Below, piece by piece: positions 24,968 through 33,596 of a stretch of 64,000 bases of DNA. The position numbers and the translations under genes are program-made. The stretch is from Lacipirellula limnantheis (GTDB lineage: Bacteria; Planctomycetota; Planctomycetia; Pirellulales; Lacipirellulaceae). Location of the stretch: contig NZ_CP036339.1 of NCBI RefSeq assembly GCF_007746075.1, forward strand, positions 6,132,028 through 6,196,027, written 5' to 3'. How positions within the stretch are numbered: position 1 is the stretch's first letter; the number at the start of each line of letters is the position of its first letter. The notes beneath the pieces were generated by a model. The model saw nothing but the letters and a program-made list of their open reading frames with translations, ran no database searches and was not told the origin of the DNA.

Positions 24968-25882
24968 ATGCGGCAGTATAAAATAGCAACGTCAGCATTT
25001 GGGCTCCTCGTCGCCTTTGCGACGCAGGTGGGAGGAGAGGAGAATCTCACCGCTTCCAAAGCATCGCAATCCGGAAGCGTCGCGTCGAAGCCCGCCATCG
25101 AGAACGTCCACCCCCTCACGCCGCAACTCATCTCCGGCGGTCAGCCGAAAGGGGACGCGGCGTTTTCGAAGCTCGCGGAGATGGGCGTCAAGACGGTCGT
25201 CAGCGTCGATGGCGCCAAGCCCGATTTGGAGTTGGCAAAGAAGCATGGTCTTCGTTACGTCCATATTCCGATCGGCTACGACGGCGTCGACGCCGAGGCG
25301 CAGGGCGCGCTGACGCATGTAATGCGCGAGGCAAAGGGGCCGATCTTCATCCACTGCCACCACGGCAAGCATCGCGGGCCGGCGGCGGCCGTGATTGCCT
25401 GCATGGCGGCCGGCGACATGGCGCGCGAGCAGGCGGCGGAGTTTATGAAGCTCGCCGGCACGGGCAAAGAATACACAGGCTTATGGCGCGACGTCGCGGC
25501 GTTCCAGCCGTTGCCGTCCGACGCCAAGTTGCCGCCGCTGGTCGAAGCGGTGAAAGAGGAGTCGCTAGCTGGCGCCATGGCAGGGCTTGATCGAGCGTGG
25601 GACGGGCTGAAGCTTTGCCAGGCGGCGGACTGGAAGACGCCGGCGGATCACGCCGACTTGGCGCCGGCGCATCAAGCGTTGCTGGTGTGGGAAGGGCTCA
25701 CCGAGTCGCGGCGGATGGCGGAAAATTCGGACCCGCAACTGGTCAAGTGGCTAGACGAAGCGGTGGCCGAGGCGGCACAATTGCGCCAGTCGGTGCAGGC
25801 TGGCGATGGAGCCTCGGCGTCTCCGCAGTTCAGGCAGGTCGAGGCCGCCTGCGCTCGCTGCCACGAGCAATATCGTAACTGA
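24968..25882 (+). CDS. Dual-specificity-phosphatase-like domain fused to a c-type heme site
   Basis: Protein of 304 residues with a signal peptide (about 1-22). Residues about 45-165 are a cysteine phosphatase fold: the P-loop is HCHHGKHRG with catalytic Cys130 and Arg136, and LISGGQPKGDAAFSKLAEMG is like the start of beta-lactamase-hydrolase-like/DSP proteins. From about 195 an alpha-helical region of the cytochrome c-prime type follows, ending in CARCHEQYRN, with a CxxCH heme site at 295-299. A periplasmic redox-linked phosphatase is inferred. The activity of each part is not proven. Confidence 0.75.
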   Translation: MRQYKIATSAFGLLVAFATQVGGEENLTASKASQSGSVASKPAIENVHPLTPQLISGGQPKGDAAFSKLAEMGVKTVVSVDGAKPDLELAKKHGLRYVHIPIGYDGVDAEAQGALTHVMREAKGPIFIHCHHGKHRGPAAAVIACMAAGDMAREQAAEFMKLAGTGKEYTGLWRDVAAFQPLPSDAKLPPLVEAVKEESLAGAMAGLDRAWDGLKLCQAADWKTPADHADLAPAHQALLVWEGLTESRRMAENSDPQLVKWLDEAVAEAAQLRQSVQAGDGASASPQFRQVEAACARCHEQYRN

Positions 25883-25967
25883 GGCGAATTGTTCCCTGAA
25901 TTTGAGGTTCGCCGCCGCGACCTGGGGCGTCGTCCAAGCCGTAGTAGAAGGGCGGCCGTCAGCGACG

Positions 25968-26040
25968 GTCATCCTAAGTGAAGCGAAGGATCTTGCCTCT
26001 CCTGCGATGTTTCTAGATTCTTCGCTTTGCTCAGAATGAC
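25968..26040. repeat. Inverted repeat of the CATCCTAAGTGAAGCG type
   Basis: The left arm GTCATCCTAAGTGAAGCGAA and the right arm, read in reverse, GTCATTCTGAGCAAAGCGAA flank about 20 bases. This is the small palindromic repeat, translated in one frame as ASLRMT-like tails, that is dispersed in many unrelated bacterial genomes. It lies between the phosphatase gene and the S10 peptidase gene. Confidence 0.8.
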
Positions 26041-26099
26041 GACTACCTATCTCTTGAACGCAATCACCCTCTGAACGGACTCCCCAAGCACGCTTAATC

Positions 26100-27875
26100 A
26101 TGACGCATCACGCCAAATTCTTGTCGCTGCTCCTTGCCGCTATCACCCTCCTGGCCGTCGCTGCCCCGAGCTTGGCCAAGCCGAATCAAGACGACGTCGA
26201 AGAGTCGAAACCCAAGTCCGCAGTGAAAGACTCGGGCGATAAGAAGGACGACTCGGCGGACGATGCGACGAAAGAAGGCGCGAAGAAAGGCGACGAGAAG
26301 AAGGCCGATGACGCCCCGGTTGTGACGCATGGCACCGTGACGATCGACGGCAAGGAAGTCGCTTACACCGCCACCGCCGGCAAGATGGTTATCAAGACCG
26401 ACGACGGCACGCCGAAGGCCAGCGTCTTCTACATCGCCTATACGAAGGACGACCCAAAGGCCGAGGCGGCTGCGAAGAACGAGAAGAAGAGCGAACAGGA
26501 AAAGGGCGACATCGAAGGAGAAGGCGAAGAGGGCGAGGGAGAAGAGTCAGCGGACGACGACGAACCGGACGACGACGCGCCCGCCGGTCCCAACAAGCGG
26601 CCGATCACGTTTGCTTTCAACGGCGGTCCTGGCAGCTCGTCGGTCTGGCTTCATCTCGGCATGCTCGGACCGCAGCGGGTGAAGCTCGACAGCGACGCCG
26701 GCACGCTGCCGCCGCCGCATGAGCTCATCCCTAACGAGTATTCGCTGCTTGACGTTACCGACATCGTCTTCATCGATCCAGTGAGCACGGGCTTCAGCCG
26801 TCCGGCCAAAGGGGAAGACAGGAAGCAGTTTCATGGTTACGACGAAGACATCCGCAGCGTCGGCCAGTTCATTCACGACTACACCTCCAAGTATGGCCGT
26901 TGGGCGTCGCCAAAGTTTCTACTCGGCGAGAGCTACGGCGGCATTCGGGCGGCCGGACTCAGCGGCGAGCTGCAAGACCGCTACCACATGTATCTCAACG
27001 GCGTGGTGCTCGTCTCGGGCGTCGTCGACTTCCAAACCTTGATGGCGTACGGCAACAACGACGTCGCTTACGCCCTGTTTGTGCCCGGCTATGCGGCGAC
27101 GGCCTGGTATCACAAAGCGCTCGGCGACGATCTGCAGAAGCAATCGGTCGAAGAAGTGGTCGCCGCCGCGGAGAAGTTTGCTTCGGGCCCCTACCTGCGA
27201 GCGTTGATGGCTGGCGACTCGCTGGAAAAGGATCGTCGCGAAGAGATCGTCGCCCGGATGGCCGAGCTGACTGGGCTCTCGGAAGACTACATCGAGGCGT
27301 CGAACCTCCGCGTGCCGATGGCTCGCTTCGGCAAAGAATTACTCCGCAAGCAGGGCAAGATCATTGGCCGGTTCGACAGCCGCTACTCGGGCCTCGCACT
27401 TGACGAGGTTGATTCGACCACCGACTACGATCCAAGCGCCTCGGCCGTCTTCGGCGCGTTTACTTCGGCGCTCAACGACTATCTCCGCGGCACGCTGAAG
27501 GTGGAAGAAGATCGCGTCTATGAGATTCTCACCGGCAACGTCCACCCGTGGGATTACAGCGAGTTCACCAATCGCTTCGTCGACGCCTCGGGCACGTTGC
27601 GGGATGCGATGATCCAAAATCCATACCTCAAGGTCTTCGCCGCGTGCGGCTACTACGATCTCGCGACGCCGGCGTTTGCCATGAAGTACACCCGCGACCA
27701 TCTGAATCTGGTCCCGGAAGTGCGAAAAAATTTCACTACCGACTACTATCACGGCGGGCACATGATGTACGCCCATGAGCCGTCGCTGGCCAAGCTCCGC
27801 AAAGACCTGGTAAAATTCTACGACTCGGCCCTCTCGCCTGTGGACCAGGAGATGGACGAGGCCGACCAGCGCTAG
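26100..27875 (+). CDS. Peptidase S10 family (serine carboxypeptidase-like), secreted
   Basis: Protein of 591 residues with a signal peptide (about 1-22). Residues 30-160 are rich in Lys, Asp and Glu with long acidic runs, a linker or spacer. The enzyme domain has PITFAFNGGPGSSSVWLHLG for the oxyanion hole, GESYGGIRAAGL with the nucleophile Ser278, ACGYYDLATP with the Asp and YYHGGHMMYAHEP with the His. The family cleaves C-terminal residues of peptides at acid pH. It likely works in the periplasm or outside the cell. Confidence 0.93.
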   Translation: MTHHAKFLSLLLAAITLLAVAAPSLAKPNQDDVEESKPKSAVKDSGDKKDDSADDATKEGAKKGDEKKADDAPVVTHGTVTIDGKEVAYTATAGKMVIKTDDGTPKASVFYIAYTKDDPKAEAAAKNEKKSEQEKGDIEGEGEEGEGEESADDDEPDDDAPAGPNKRPITFAFNGGPGSSSVWLHLGMLGPQRVKLDSDAGTLPPPHELIPNEYSLLDVTDIVFIDPVSTGFSRPAKGEDRKQFHGYDEDIRSVGQFIHDYTSKYGRWASPKFLLGESYGGIRAAGLSGELQDRYHMYLNGVVLVSGVVDFQTLMAYGNNDVAYALFVPGYAATAWYHKALGDDLQKQSVEEVVAAAEKFASGPYLRALMAGDSLEKDRREEIVARMAELTGLSEDYIEASNLRVPMARFGKELLRKQGKIIGRFDSRYSGLALDEVDSTTDYDPSASAVFGAFTSALNDYLRGTLKVEEDRVYEILTGNVHPWDYSEFTNRFVDASGTLRDAMIQNPYLKVFAACGYYDLATPAFAMKYTRDHLNLVPEVRKNFTTDYYHGGHMMYAHEPSLAKLRKDLVKFYDSALSPVDQEMDEADQR

Positions 27876-27918
27876 ATCCGCCGGAGCGACCTCAACGATG
27901 ATTCTCCCGCATTCCTCT

Positions 27919-28002
27919 AGCCCCTGGCTCCGCCAGGGGGTCGGTCACCATACCGGTAGGCGTCGTCCTGCGAAGTGCTACCCCCTGGCGGAGCCAGGGG
28001 CT
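27919..28002. repeat. REPIN-like palindromic element, copy 3
   Basis: Hairpins AGCCCCTGGCTCCGCCAGGG and CCCCCTGGCGGAGCCAGGGG face each other around a core containing CCATACCGG and GCGTCGTCC, in the same orientation as the copy at 5895. It lies just upstream of the sulfatase start. Confidence 0.8.
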
Positions 28003-28014
28003 GCCAAGCGCAGA

Positions 28015-29454
28015 ATGCTTCTTAGTTTACTAGCGATCGCTTGGCTGGCATGCACCAATCTTCACGCCGCTGAGCCGGGCCAACGGCCGAACATCATCCT
28101 GATCATGGCCGACGACTTGGGCGTCGGCGAACTCGGCTGCTACGGCCAAAAGCTGATCAAGACGCCTCGCATCGACGCGCTCGCGAGCGACGGGATGCGA
28201 TTCACGCAGTTCTACTCCGGCTCGCCGCTCTGTGCGCCGTCCCGCTGCGCGCTGATGACCGGCAAGCATACCGGCCACGGTTTCATTCGGGATAACGGCG
28301 AGAAGGGCCATTGGGACTGGGTCGAAGAGAAGTACGACACTAAATTCTCCGGCCAACGTCCCATTCCCGACGAGACGGTAACGCTGGCTGAGTTGCTCCA
28401 CGGCCGCGGTTACGCCACTGGCGCGACGGGCAAGTGGGGCCTGGGGCATTACGGCACCACCGGTTCGCCGACGATGCAGGGCTTCGATCTCTTCTACGGG
28501 TATTACTGCCAGCGACACGCGCACAACCACTACCCTGCCTTCTTATGGCGAAACGGCGAACAGGAACCGTTGCCCGGCAACACCGGCCAGGACGCCACTG
28601 GCGCCACTCACTCGCACGACACGTTCGTCGAAAACGCCAAGGAGTTCATCCGCAAGCAGCGCGAAGGCCCGTTCTTACTCTACATGCCGGTGATCGTTCC
28701 GCACTTGGCCATCCAGACCACCGAAGAAGCCATCGCGCAGTATGCAGAGATGCCTGAGGCGCCCTACCAGCAGGATGGTCAGTATCACCAGCATCCGCGC
28801 CCTCACGCCGGTTACGCGGCGATGGTCAGCCAGCTTGACCGCGGCGTCGGCGAGATCGTCGATCTGATCGCCGAGTTGGGGCTCGATGAGAATACGCTGA
28901 TCCTGTTTACCAGCGACAACGGCCCGACGTTCGATCGCATCGGCGGCGCCGATTCGGACTTTTTCGACTCTTCCGCCGGCCTGCGCGGGCGCAAGCGCGA
29001 CGTCTACGAAGGAGGAATCCGCGTCCCGCTCATCGCCCGTTGGAGCGGGAAGATCAAGGCCGGTAGCACCGAAAATGCTCCCGCGGCGATGTGGGACCTG
29101 CTCCCCACGCTTTGCGACGCGGCCGGCGCGACGCCGCCAGCCGACGTCGACGGCGTCGATCTCTTGCCAGTGATGCTCGGCCAAGAACCACCGCGCGTCG
29201 GTCGCGACTTTTACTGGGAACTTCCTGCGAACGGCGGCGTGCAGGCCGTCAGGCACGGCGATTGGAAGGGCGTTCGCGTCGGTTTGGGTAAGGGACCGCA
29301 GCCGTGGCAGCTCTACGATCTGGCGAATGATCCCCGCGAGACGACCGACGTCGTCGGCAATCATCCCGACGTCTTAGAAGCAATTGACACGATCGCGAGC
29401 GCATCGCATGTACCATCGAAGGAGTTTCCCTTCCCGGCGCTCGACTCTCCGTGA
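28015..29454 (+). CDS. Secreted arylsulfatase
   Basis: Protein of 479 residues from ATG 28015, where a signal peptide begins (LLSLLAIAWLACTNLHAAEP). The longer frame from 27898 would start in the repeat and lacks a signal. It has PNIILIMADDLGVGELGCYG (metal-binding aspartates) and the sulfatase motif CAPSR, whose Cys73 is the residue oxidised to formylglycine. It hydrolyses sulfate esters, probably of polysaccharides. Such genes are numerous in planctomycetes. The maturing sulfatase-modifying enzyme is not in this window. Confidence 0.94.
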   Translation: MLLSLLAIAWLACTNLHAAEPGQRPNIILIMADDLGVGELGCYGQKLIKTPRIDALASDGMRFTQFYSGSPLCAPSRCALMTGKHTGHGFIRDNGEKGHWDWVEEKYDTKFSGQRPIPDETVTLAELLHGRGYATGATGKWGLGHYGTTGSPTMQGFDLFYGYYCQRHAHNHYPAFLWRNGEQEPLPGNTGQDATGATHSHDTFVENAKEFIRKQREGPFLLYMPVIVPHLAIQTTEEAIAQYAEMPEAPYQQDGQYHQHPRPHAGYAAMVSQLDRGVGEIVDLIAELGLDENTLILFTSDNGPTFDRIGGADSDFFDSSAGLRGRKRDVYEGGIRVPLIARWSGKIKAGSTENAPAAMWDLLPTLCDAAGATPPADVDGVDLLPVMLGQEPPRVGRDFYWELPANGGVQAVRHGDWKGVRVGLGKGPQPWQLYDLANDPRETTDVVGNHPDVLEAIDTIASASHVPSKEFPFPALDSP

Positions 29455-29557
29455 ACCGCGCGGATTGAATCACTTTCCGCCGACCCTCAGCCGATGAATT
29501 CAATGAGACGCCTCGCGGGAAGGCGTCGCTCCTCGGCAGACTTGGGGGCTAGCTAGC

Positions 29558-30340
29558 ATGCGAAGCGCGGGCGTCGCTGAGCAGGTGACTGCCATCGTAA
29601 AGACGTTCGAACGGCCGAGGTCGCTCGATCGGCTTGTGCGGAGCATCCGGCGTCGTTATCCGCGGCTGCGGGTGATCGTCGGCGACGACAGCATGACGCC
29701 CTATCCGCGGACCGACGTCGACTATGTTCGCCTGCCGGTCGATATCGGCGTCGCCGCCGGCCGCAACGCGCTGTTGGAGCTCGTCCAAACGCCCTATTTC
29801 CTCACCCTCGACGACGACTTCGCCTTCACCGCCCAAACGCAGATTGAACTGCTCCTCGAAACGCTCCAGCGTCACGAAGCCGATCTCGTCGCCGGCGACC
29901 TCATCGATTGCGAGCAACGCTTTAAGATGTGGGTCAGCCGCCGTCGGCAGGTTTACCATGGCGTGATGCGTCGCGACGGCGACACCCTGCGGATGGTTCG
30001 GGGCCACGCCGGCGCCCGCGGCGAGGCGTTTGACTGCGATTTGACGCCGCAGTTCTTCCTCGCACGGACGGAACTGTTCCGAGAGATTGGCGGCTGGTTC
30101 GCGCCGCTCAAGTTCGACGACCACGAGGAGCTCTTTCTGCGACTGAAGGAGCGGGGCTGTCGCGTGCTCTACCGCCCTGACGTCTCCGTCGAACACTGGC
30201 ACGAGTCGCCGCTGGTCTACGCCGCGTTTCGAGCCCGCGACTATGCCCCGCTGGTGGCAAACCGGCATGGCCTGCGTCGGATCACCGATCTCGACGGGAA
30301 CGAACGCGAGTTTCCGCTGTCAATCGAGCAGGCCGCGTAG
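29558..30340 (+). CDS. GT2-fold glycosyltransferase
   Basis: Protein of 260 residues. The N-terminus VTAIVKTFERPRSLDRLVRS and VIVGDDS are typical of the GT-A fold. LDDDFAF near residue 85 carries the metal-binding DXD motif, and QFFLARTELFREIGGW followed by DDHEELFLRLKERG is the acceptor region. This is the paralogue of the gene at 15534, with an intact DXD motif. Role: transfer of a sugar from a nucleotide donor to a surface glycan. The donor is unknown. Confidence 0.82.
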   Translation: MRSAGVAEQVTAIVKTFERPRSLDRLVRSIRRRYPRLRVIVGDDSMTPYPRTDVDYVRLPVDIGVAAGRNALLELVQTPYFLTLDDDFAFTAQTQIELLLETLQRHEADLVAGDLIDCEQRFKMWVSRRRQVYHGVMRRDGDTLRMVRGHAGARGEAFDCDLTPQFFLARTELFREIGGWFAPLKFDDHEELFLRLKERGCRVLYRPDVSVEHWHESPLVYAAFRARDYAPLVANRHGLRRITDLDGNEREFPLSIEQAA

Positions 30341-30669
30341 GCTGCTAGCACTCGCTCTGGCGGGGCATTGACTCGTGAACGGGTTCAGAAGACTAACCAC
30401 CAAGTCACGAAGCTCACGAAGAAACTCGAGGGAATACCGGGAACAGAAAAGACGGATGAGAAACCAGGGGACGATGCTAGAAGCCCTCCCTTGTCTTGCT
30501 TGGTGCGTCTTTGTGCCCTTCGTGCCTTGGTGGTTGGTCTTGCTCGTCGCTCCGGTGAGTCGTTGGCCCGTAGCTGCAAAATCGGCCTCGCGGGCATTGG
30601 GCTCCTTTGGCTACTATCCGGCACGTTGAACTCCGTGCCGTCGATGCCGTTGCTGGGAGTCGTTCGTCC
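30341..30669. repeat. Inverted-repeat element of the AACCACCAAGTCACGAAG type
   Basis: The gap between two glycosyltransferase genes has a left arm ACTAACCACCAAGTCACGAA at 30393 and a right arm CTTCGTGCCTTGGTGGTTGG near 30518. The flanking pieces (GCTCTGGCGGGGCATTGACTC near 30353 and GCTCCGGTGAGTCGTTGGCC near 30549) are decayed copies of the outer arm of the nested palindromes. Nothing else is seen. Confidence 0.7.
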
Positions 30670-31806
30670 GTGACCGCGCCGCTGCAAATCTCCGCAATCG
30701 TCTCGACCTATCAGCGTCCCGACCATCTGCGCCGTTGCTTGCAGTCGCTCGCCGCACAGCAAGGGGTCGACGGCCTTTTCGAAGTGATTGTCGCCGACGA
30801 CGGTTCGCAGGATGAAACGGCCGATGTTGTCGCCCAGTTCCGCCGCACAGCGTCGTTCCCCTTGAAGTTCTCGACTCATCCGCACGAAGGCTTCCAACTT
30901 GCCCGCTGCCGAAACTCGGGCATCCGCACGTCGACGGCGCCCTACCTCTTGTTCACCGACGGCGACTGCATCTTCCCCGCCGACCACCTGCGCCGACACC
31001 TCGACGCCCGTCGTGCCGGCGTCGCTCGCGCGGGCGACTGCATTCGACTCGATCAGGCGACCAGCCAGCGCATCGACGAAGCCGCCATCCGCAACGGCGA
31101 GTTTTTGCAATGGGTCGACCCGAAGCTTCGCAAGGCGCTCCGCCGCCTGCACCTCAAGTCGCTAGGCTACCAGTTCATGCGCCATGCCAATCGACCGAAG
31201 CTCGTCGGTTGGAACATGGCGGTGTGGCGCGACCAGCTCGAACGAATCAACGGCTTCGACGAGCAGTTTTGCGGTTGGGGCTGCGAAGACGACGACCTCG
31301 CGAGCCGGTTGCGGCGGAACGGCGTGCGCATCGCCACAGCCCTCGGCTACACCTGCGGCTTTCACCTGTGGCATCCGCCGCACTCCACGACGCCGCAGCA
31401 ATGGAGCCAAGGCCCAAACGTCGCTTACTTCCAGCGGCCCGTCGTCCTGACGCGCTGCTTGGAGGGAATTCGCTGCCGCAGCCTGCAGCATGTCTCGACG
31501 CGCGTGATTGGTTCAGACCAGCAGGCGGAACTCTCCCGGCAATTGTCTCAATCACTGCGCGAAAGCACCGCGGGCGTCGAGCTCGAAGTGCTGCTCTGGC
31601 CAAATCGCTCTCAGCTTTCCCAGGGGGCGGCATGTCGGGTAATTGTCGCGCCGCTGGAGGCTGAAATCCCCGCTGCCGTCGAACGTTCGGCCCACGCCGT
31701 ACTGCGGGTCGACGTACGTCAAGGAGCCCCCGTGGTTATCGACGGCCTCCACAAGCTCCTCCGCGGCCAAGAGTCGACGCCGGCGACTTCCCGCCGGGCC
31801 GCCTAA
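30670..31806 (+). CDS. GT2 glycosyltransferase
   Basis: Protein of 378 residues from GTG 30670, with GGGAG ten bases upstream; the longer frame from TTG 30607 starts in the repeat. It has ISAIVSTYQRPDHLRRCLQS, VIVADDGSQDETADVV, and YLLFTDGDCIFPADHLRRH, in which DGD is the DXD motif. The C-terminal GWNMAVWRDQLERINGFDEQ and GWGCEDDDLASRLRRNG complete the typical GT2 pattern. A further 100-residue tail without known domain follows. It is likely involved in capsule or lipopolysaccharide glycan synthesis. Confidence 0.88.
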   Translation: MTAPLQISAIVSTYQRPDHLRRCLQSLAAQQGVDGLFEVIVADDGSQDETADVVAQFRRTASFPLKFSTHPHEGFQLARCRNSGIRTSTAPYLLFTDGDCIFPADHLRRHLDARRAGVARAGDCIRLDQATSQRIDEAAIRNGEFLQWVDPKLRKALRRLHLKSLGYQFMRHANRPKLVGWNMAVWRDQLERINGFDEQFCGWGCEDDDLASRLRRNGVRIATALGYTCGFHLWHPPHSTTPQQWSQGPNVAYFQRPVVLTRCLEGIRCRSLQHVSTRVIGSDQQAELSRQLSQSLRESTAGVELEVLLWPNRSQLSQGAACRVIVAPLEAEIPAAVERSAHAVLRVDVRQGAPVVIDGLHKLLRGQESTPATSRRAA

Positions 31807-31851
31807 TTTCCAACGGCATCCGTTCGCCTGCTGCGAGCGAAACACCTTTGG

Positions 31852-31879
31852 TTGGCACGCGCTCGCCTCGCGCTATAAT
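31852..31879 (+). promoter_or_regulatory. Sigma-70-like promoter of the ATPase gene
   Basis: TTGGCA at 31852-31857 and TATAAT at 31874-31879 are 16 bases apart, close to the housekeeping consensus. The start codon of the ATPase gene is at 32047, so the leader would be about 160 bases and contain the REP-like hairpin at 31923. Confidence 0.5.
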
Positions 31880-31922
31880 CATGCACGGCGCAAAGTCCGT
31901 TGCTCGAGTAACGATCCGCCGC

Positions 31923-31946
31923 TAGCCGGAGGGCCACGCCCTCCGG
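31923..31946. repeat. REP-like hairpin, copy 3
   Basis: TAGCCGGAGGGC, loop CAC and GCCCTCCGG form a perfect 9-bp stem, the cleanest copy of the four. Confidence 0.78.
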
Positions 31947-32046
31947 TCGCAAGTGCCGCCCGACATCGCCTGCCAAGCCTTTCGCCGCTTCCCCCAGACC
32001 GCTTGGCGGTTCGGCTAGCCTCACCCATCCCACGAATATCATCTTC

Positions 32047-33552
32047 ATGCCCGCACCCTCGCTGACCGACATTGAACGCCGCCCGCGAAATCTCGCCGAA
32101 CTCCGCGCCTCGGGCTGGCAAAGCAAGACTGTTAAGCAAGAAATCCACGACAACTTTCTCCTCAAACTGAAGACGGGCGAAGAGCTGTACCCCGGCATCA
32201 TCGGCTTCGACGATACGGTGCTGCCGGAGTTGAACATTGCGCTGCTTGCGCAGCACGACCTGCTGTTCCTCGGCGAAAAGGGGCAAGCCAAGAGTCGACT
32301 GATGCGGCTCGTCAGTAGCTTTCTAGACGAGGCGATTCCCTACATCGAAGACGCGGCCATTCCGCTCCACGACGATCCGTATCGACCGATCACCAAGCGC
32401 GGTCGCGTGCTGGTGAGCAGTTCGCCCCCCGACGATGTGCCGATCGCCTGGTGGCGCCGCGAAGATCGCTACGCCGAACGACTGTCGCCCGGTACGAAGT
32501 TCGCCGACATCATCGGCGAGATCGATCCCTCGAAGCTCGCTGCCGGCGTCAGCATGAGCGCCGAAGACGCGCTTCACTTCGGCCTGATCCCGCGGATGCA
32601 TCGCGGCATCTTCGCGATGAACGAACTGCCGGAGCTCGACGAACTGGTGCAGGTCGGACTCTTTAATATTCTCGAAGAGCGCGACGTGCAGATTCGCGGG
32701 TATCCCGTCAAGTTCGACATCGACGTGATGATCCTTTTTAGCGCCAATCCGGCCACCTACAACCGCTCGGGCAAGGTGATCCCGCAGCTCAAGGACCGCA
32801 TCGGCTCGATCATTCACACGCATTACCCGCTAGAACGCGATCTAGGCGTGCGCATCTTGGAGCAGGAAGTGGACGCAAAGGCGGAAGGAGGAAGGGGAAA
32901 GGCGGAAGAAACGGATGCTGATTTCGCCCAAGACCTTCCCCCCTCCCCCTTTAGCCCTCCCCCTTCCGATGTCGTCGTCCCTTACTTCATGAAGGAACTC
33001 ATCGAAGAAATCAGCCGCGCCGCGCGCACGTCGAAATACGTTGACCACGAATCGGGCGTCAGCGCCCGCCTCTCGCTCGCCAACTACCGTACGATGCTCG
33101 CCTCGGCCCGCCATCGCGCCGTCGTCCTCGGCGAGACTCCTGCCGTGCCGCGTATCAGCGACCTCGGCCATCTCTACGCGTCGTCGCTCGGCAAACTCGA
33201 ACTCGACCTGATGGGCACCCACCAAATGACCGAGCGGCAGGTGCTCGATGCGGTCATTGCGGAGGCGATCGCCACCGTCTTCGGCGAATACGTCGACAAG
33301 CATGGCATCGCGGAGATCGGCAAGATATTCAGCGAGGGGGTCCGCATCGAAGTCGGCGACATGCTGCCTTCGTCGCATTACGCCGAACTAGTGAAACGCG
33401 TCCCGCCGATTTGGGACAAAGCGTTCGAGGTGAACGCCAGCCAGGATCCCGCCGTACGGGCGGCGTGCATCGAGTTCGTCCTTGCGGGCTTGTATGCCAC
33501 CGATCAAATCAGCCGCAGCCAGCGACACGGGCGGATTGTTTACGAGACTTGA
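32047..33552 (+). CDS. MoxR / magnesium-chelatase-type AAA ATPase
   Basis: Protein of 501 residues. The P-loop is FLGEKGQAKSRLMRLV, with Ala at the position of the last Gly of a standard Walker A. The Walker B is seen near GIFAMNELPELDEL, and FSANPATYNRSGKVIPQLKD matches the sensor region of Mg-chelatase/MoxR ATPases. The group helps assemble metal-containing or von-Willebrand-domain partner complexes; here no VWA gene is adjacent. Residues about 277-307 are a low-complexity Gly/Lys/Glu then Pro/Ser insert that comes from a repeat in the DNA. Confidence 0.85.
   Translation: MPAPSLTDIERRPRNLAELRASGWQSKTVKQEIHDNFLLKLKTGEELYPGIIGFDDTVLPELNIALLAQHDLLFLGEKGQAKSRLMRLVSSFLDEAIPYIEDAAIPLHDDPYRPITKRGRVLVSSSPPDDVPIAWWRREDRYAERLSPGTKFADIIGEIDPSKLAAGVSMSAEDALHFGLIPRMHRGIFAMNELPELDELVQVGLFNILEERDVQIRGYPVKFDIDVMILFSANPATYNRSGKVIPQLKDRIGSIIHTHYPLERDLGVRILEQEVDAKAEGGRGKAEETDADFAQDLPPSPFSPPPSDVVVPYFMKELIEEISRAARTSKYVDHESGVSARLSLANYRTMLASARHRAVVLGETPAVPRISDLGHLYASSLGKLELDLMGTHQMTERQVLDAVIAEAIATVFGEYVDKHGIAEIGKIFSEGVRIEVGDMLPSSHYAELVKRVPPIWDKAFEVNASQDPAVRAACIEFVLAGLYATDQISRSQRHGRIVYET
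32877..32968. repeat. Purine/pyrimidine inverted repeat inside the ATPase gene
   Basis: The left arm is GGCGGAAGGAGGAAGGGGAA and the right arm ends CCCTCCCCCTTCCG, a nearly complementary purine-rich and pyrimidine-rich pair. It is in frame, has no stop, and adds roughly 30 residues to the ATPase. Similar GGAA-rich inverted repeats occur between genes in bacteria, so this appears to be an intergenic-type repeat caught in a coding sequence. Confidence 0.7.
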
Positions 33553-33596
33553 GGCAGCGACAATGGCATTGATGCACCTGCCCAGGATCGTCGTCG

